Program-made: the position numbers and the translations under genes
Shown here: positions 62,771 through 64,000 of the stretch, piece by piece
Position numbering within the stretch: the first letter of the stretch is position 1
Layout of the letters: every line of letters starts with the position of its first letter
The notes under the pieces: generated by a model
The model's input: the letters and a program-made list of their open reading frames with translations, nothing else
What the model was told of the DNA's origin: nothing
The model's database searches: none
Source: Psychrobium sp. MM17-31
Lineage (GTDB): Bacteria; Pseudomonadota; Gammaproteobacteria; Enterobacterales; Psychrobiaceae
Length of the DNA: 64,000 nucleotides
Reading direction: 5' to 3'
Assembly: GCF_022347785.1 (NCBI RefSeq)
Contig: NZ_JAKRGA010000001.1
Span: 806,001-870,000, forward strand

Positions 62771-63529
62771 ATGCACGCCGTCCAACGCCTATTTCACTAT
62801 CGCAAAAGCATCGCCACCAAGCCATTTAAAGCCCGTGGTTATAATGTGAAACGCTGTGACGACTGCCGTATCGCCCTCGACTTTTGTATTTGTCAGCACA
62901 AACCACAATGTGATAGCAAGGCCGCATTCTTGCTATTGATGTGGGATGACGAGGTCTTAAAACCCAGCAATACTGGCCGCCTTATTGCCGATTTAATCGA
63001 GGATACCCACGCTTTTATTTGGCGTCGAACCGACATAGACCAAGCGCTGCTAGCCACTATTAACGATCCTCAATATCAACCTTTTATTGTGTTCCCAGCT
63101 GATTATGCCAATGAACAACAACAGGTCATTCACAAGGTGAGCGATGTTAAACTGAGGAATAAGACACCGCTGTTTATTCTCCTTGACGGAAGTTGGCGCG
63201 AGGCCAAGAAGATGTTTCGCAAGAGCCCTTATTTGGCAAACTTCCCTGTTCTGTCGATTAATCTTGATTCACAAGACGAGCGTCATCGTCTGCGCAAAGC
63301 TAACGGCGATGATCGACTGGCCACCGCCGAAGTCGCCGCCCATATATTGCGAAGCTATGGTGAGATTGCCCCAGCTGAGATTGCCAATGGTGATTTACTC
63401 GATTTATGGTTCGATACTTTTAGTCAGCAATACAAAGCTGGCGCCACCGTCCGCCATGAAGTGAAAATAGATGCTCTAGAGCAATTGATTGCTTACAACA
63501 ACGAGTCACTCACTCGCCGAACCGATTAA
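62771..63529 (+). CDS. tapT: DTW-domain tRNA-uridine aminocarboxypropyltransferase
   Basis: This 252-residue protein has the N-terminal CDDC...CIC zinc-binding cluster and the DTW-domain motif DGSWREAKKM (DGSW in place of DGTW). The family installs acp3U in tRNA, as E. coli TapT (YfiP) does at position 47. LSINLDSQDERHRLRKANGD and DRLATAEVAAHILR are conserved parts. The start lacks a clear ribosome site. It is divergent from the AraC gene and upstream of a fadL-like gene. Confidence 0.85.
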   Translation: MHAVQRLFHYRKSIATKPFKARGYNVKRCDDCRIALDFCICQHKPQCDSKAAFLLLMWDDEVLKPSNTGRLIADLIEDTHAFIWRRTDIDQALLATINDPQYQPFIVFPADYANEQQQVIHKVSDVKLRNKTPLFILLDGSWREAKKMFRKSPYLANFPVLSINLDSQDERHRLRKANGDDRLATAEVAAHILRSYGEIAPAEIANGDLLDLWFDTFSQQYKAGATVRHEVKIDALEQLIAYNNESLTRRTD

Positions 63530-63651
63530 ACAATCGACACAAAGCGCACAAATCAAACGCTTGTTTCACCATCGATTACAATAGTTGCTTTTATACGCTA
63601 TATTGCGCCACTTTTGAGCTTTTGCTCTAATATCGATAAATAAGTGGAACT

Positions 63652-64000
63652 ATGTCTTCAATCTCCAAAAATAAATACTCGTTAGTGGCACTAGCTGTGA
63701 CCTCGGTACTCGCATCATCGGCTAATGCAGCGGGTTTTAAACTTTTCGAACAATCAACCAGTGCCATGGGCAATGCCTATGCAGGTCGCGGTGCACAAAT
63801 CACCGACGCCAGCGTTGCCTTTACTAACCCAGCGGCATTATCACAGCTAAAACAAGCGCAATGGGTTGTTGGCCTCAACGTCGCTAATGTCGATGGTAAA
63901 TTCACTAATGCCAGTGGTAAAAGCGCTCAAGGCATGCCGATTTCAGGCCCAGATTCAGGCAGCATTGGCAAAACCTCGCCAATTCCTCATTTTCACTATG
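63652..64000 (+). CDS. FadL-like outer-membrane long-chain fatty acid transporter, 3' end missing
   Basis: The first 116 codons are present. The signal peptide ends in SSANA with the mature start AGFKLFEQS, near the FadL pattern. QSTSAMGNAYAGRGAQITDA and FTNPAALSQL are the N-terminal hatch segments of the family. FadL proteins take fatty acids or other hydrophobic compounds across the outer membrane. AAGTGGAAC precedes the ATG. The rest lies beyond the window. Confidence 0.85.
   Translation, partial: MSSISKNKYSLVALAVTSVLASSANAAGFKLFEQSTSAMGNAYAGRGAQITDASVAFTNPAALSQLKQAQWVVGLNVANVDGKFTNASGKSAQGMPISGPDSGSIGKTSPIPHFHY

Overview
The window looks like chromosomal DNA of a marine, Gram-negative gammaproteobacterium of the Alteromonadales type (relatives of Shewanella, Colwellia or Pseudoalteromonas). 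The grounds are the lldP plus dld lactate genes, a DcaP-like porin, the UB2H form of PBP1b, a rsgA-psd block divergent from orn, an OsmC-YcaO fusion, and moderately low G+C by eye. The genus cannot be fixed from the sequence alone. There are no rRNA genes, CRISPR arrays, complete insertion sequences or prophage genes. Most genes are housekeeping, transport or regulation.

Layout. 1-3.8 kb: the 3' end of a GH43 glycosidase and a lipoprotein GH13 alpha-amylase, closed by a terminator. 3.9-7.7 kb: overlapping fau, a lipase-like hydrolase and hrpB. 7.7-11.2 kb: an AT-rich minus-strand island of small unknown exported or membrane proteins, flanked by two paralogous lipoproteins; it includes a 47-residue membrane peptide. 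11.3-18.5 kb: a DcaP-like porin, a LysR regulator, lactate permease, a repeat element, D-lactate dehydrogenase and glutaminase. 18.5-23 kb: a two-gene RND efflux pump with a palindromic operator on its promoter. 23.2-28.2 kb: PBP1b between two thioredoxin-fold proteins, then a chemotaxis receptor. 28.4-33.5 kb: a lipoprotein, then the minus-strand operon rsgA-psd-eamA-NTF2-like, divergent from orn. 33.6-34.1 kb: three tRNA-Gly(GCC) genes in a 175-bp tandem repeat. 34.3-36.3 kb: an acyltransferase and a pseudouridine synthase.

36.4-43.8 kb holds a self-contained regulated export system: membrane-fusion protein, ABC ATPase, two FtsX-like permeases, an NtrC-type response regulator and its histidine kinase. 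A sigma-54 promoter and repeated CGGACAC boxes lie upstream, so the system probably activates its own transcription. 43.8-50.6 kb: small unknown proteins, a Nudix hydrolase, a DadA-like dehydrogenase with a divergent LysR regulator, a TerB-like protein and proBA. 50.7-57.5 kb: an AraC/GyrI regulator, two lipoprotein genes, OsmC-YcaO, a Sel1 protein and a lipoprotein.

57.6-60.7 kb is an arsenate-detoxification operon: an ArsC-ArsR fusion, an arsenic-type GAPDH and the ArsJ exporter. Its terminator is embedded in the coding sequence of the convergent rof gene. The window ends with an EamA transporter, an AraC regulator, a DTW-domain tRNA-modifying enzyme and the 5' part of a fadL-like gene.

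The features most worth a second look are the regulated ABC export locus, the decayed tRNA copies inside the tRNA-Gly array, the arsenate operon with its embedded terminator, and the paralog-flanked island of unknown lipoproteins. Family assignments come from motif reading only; no database search was run.
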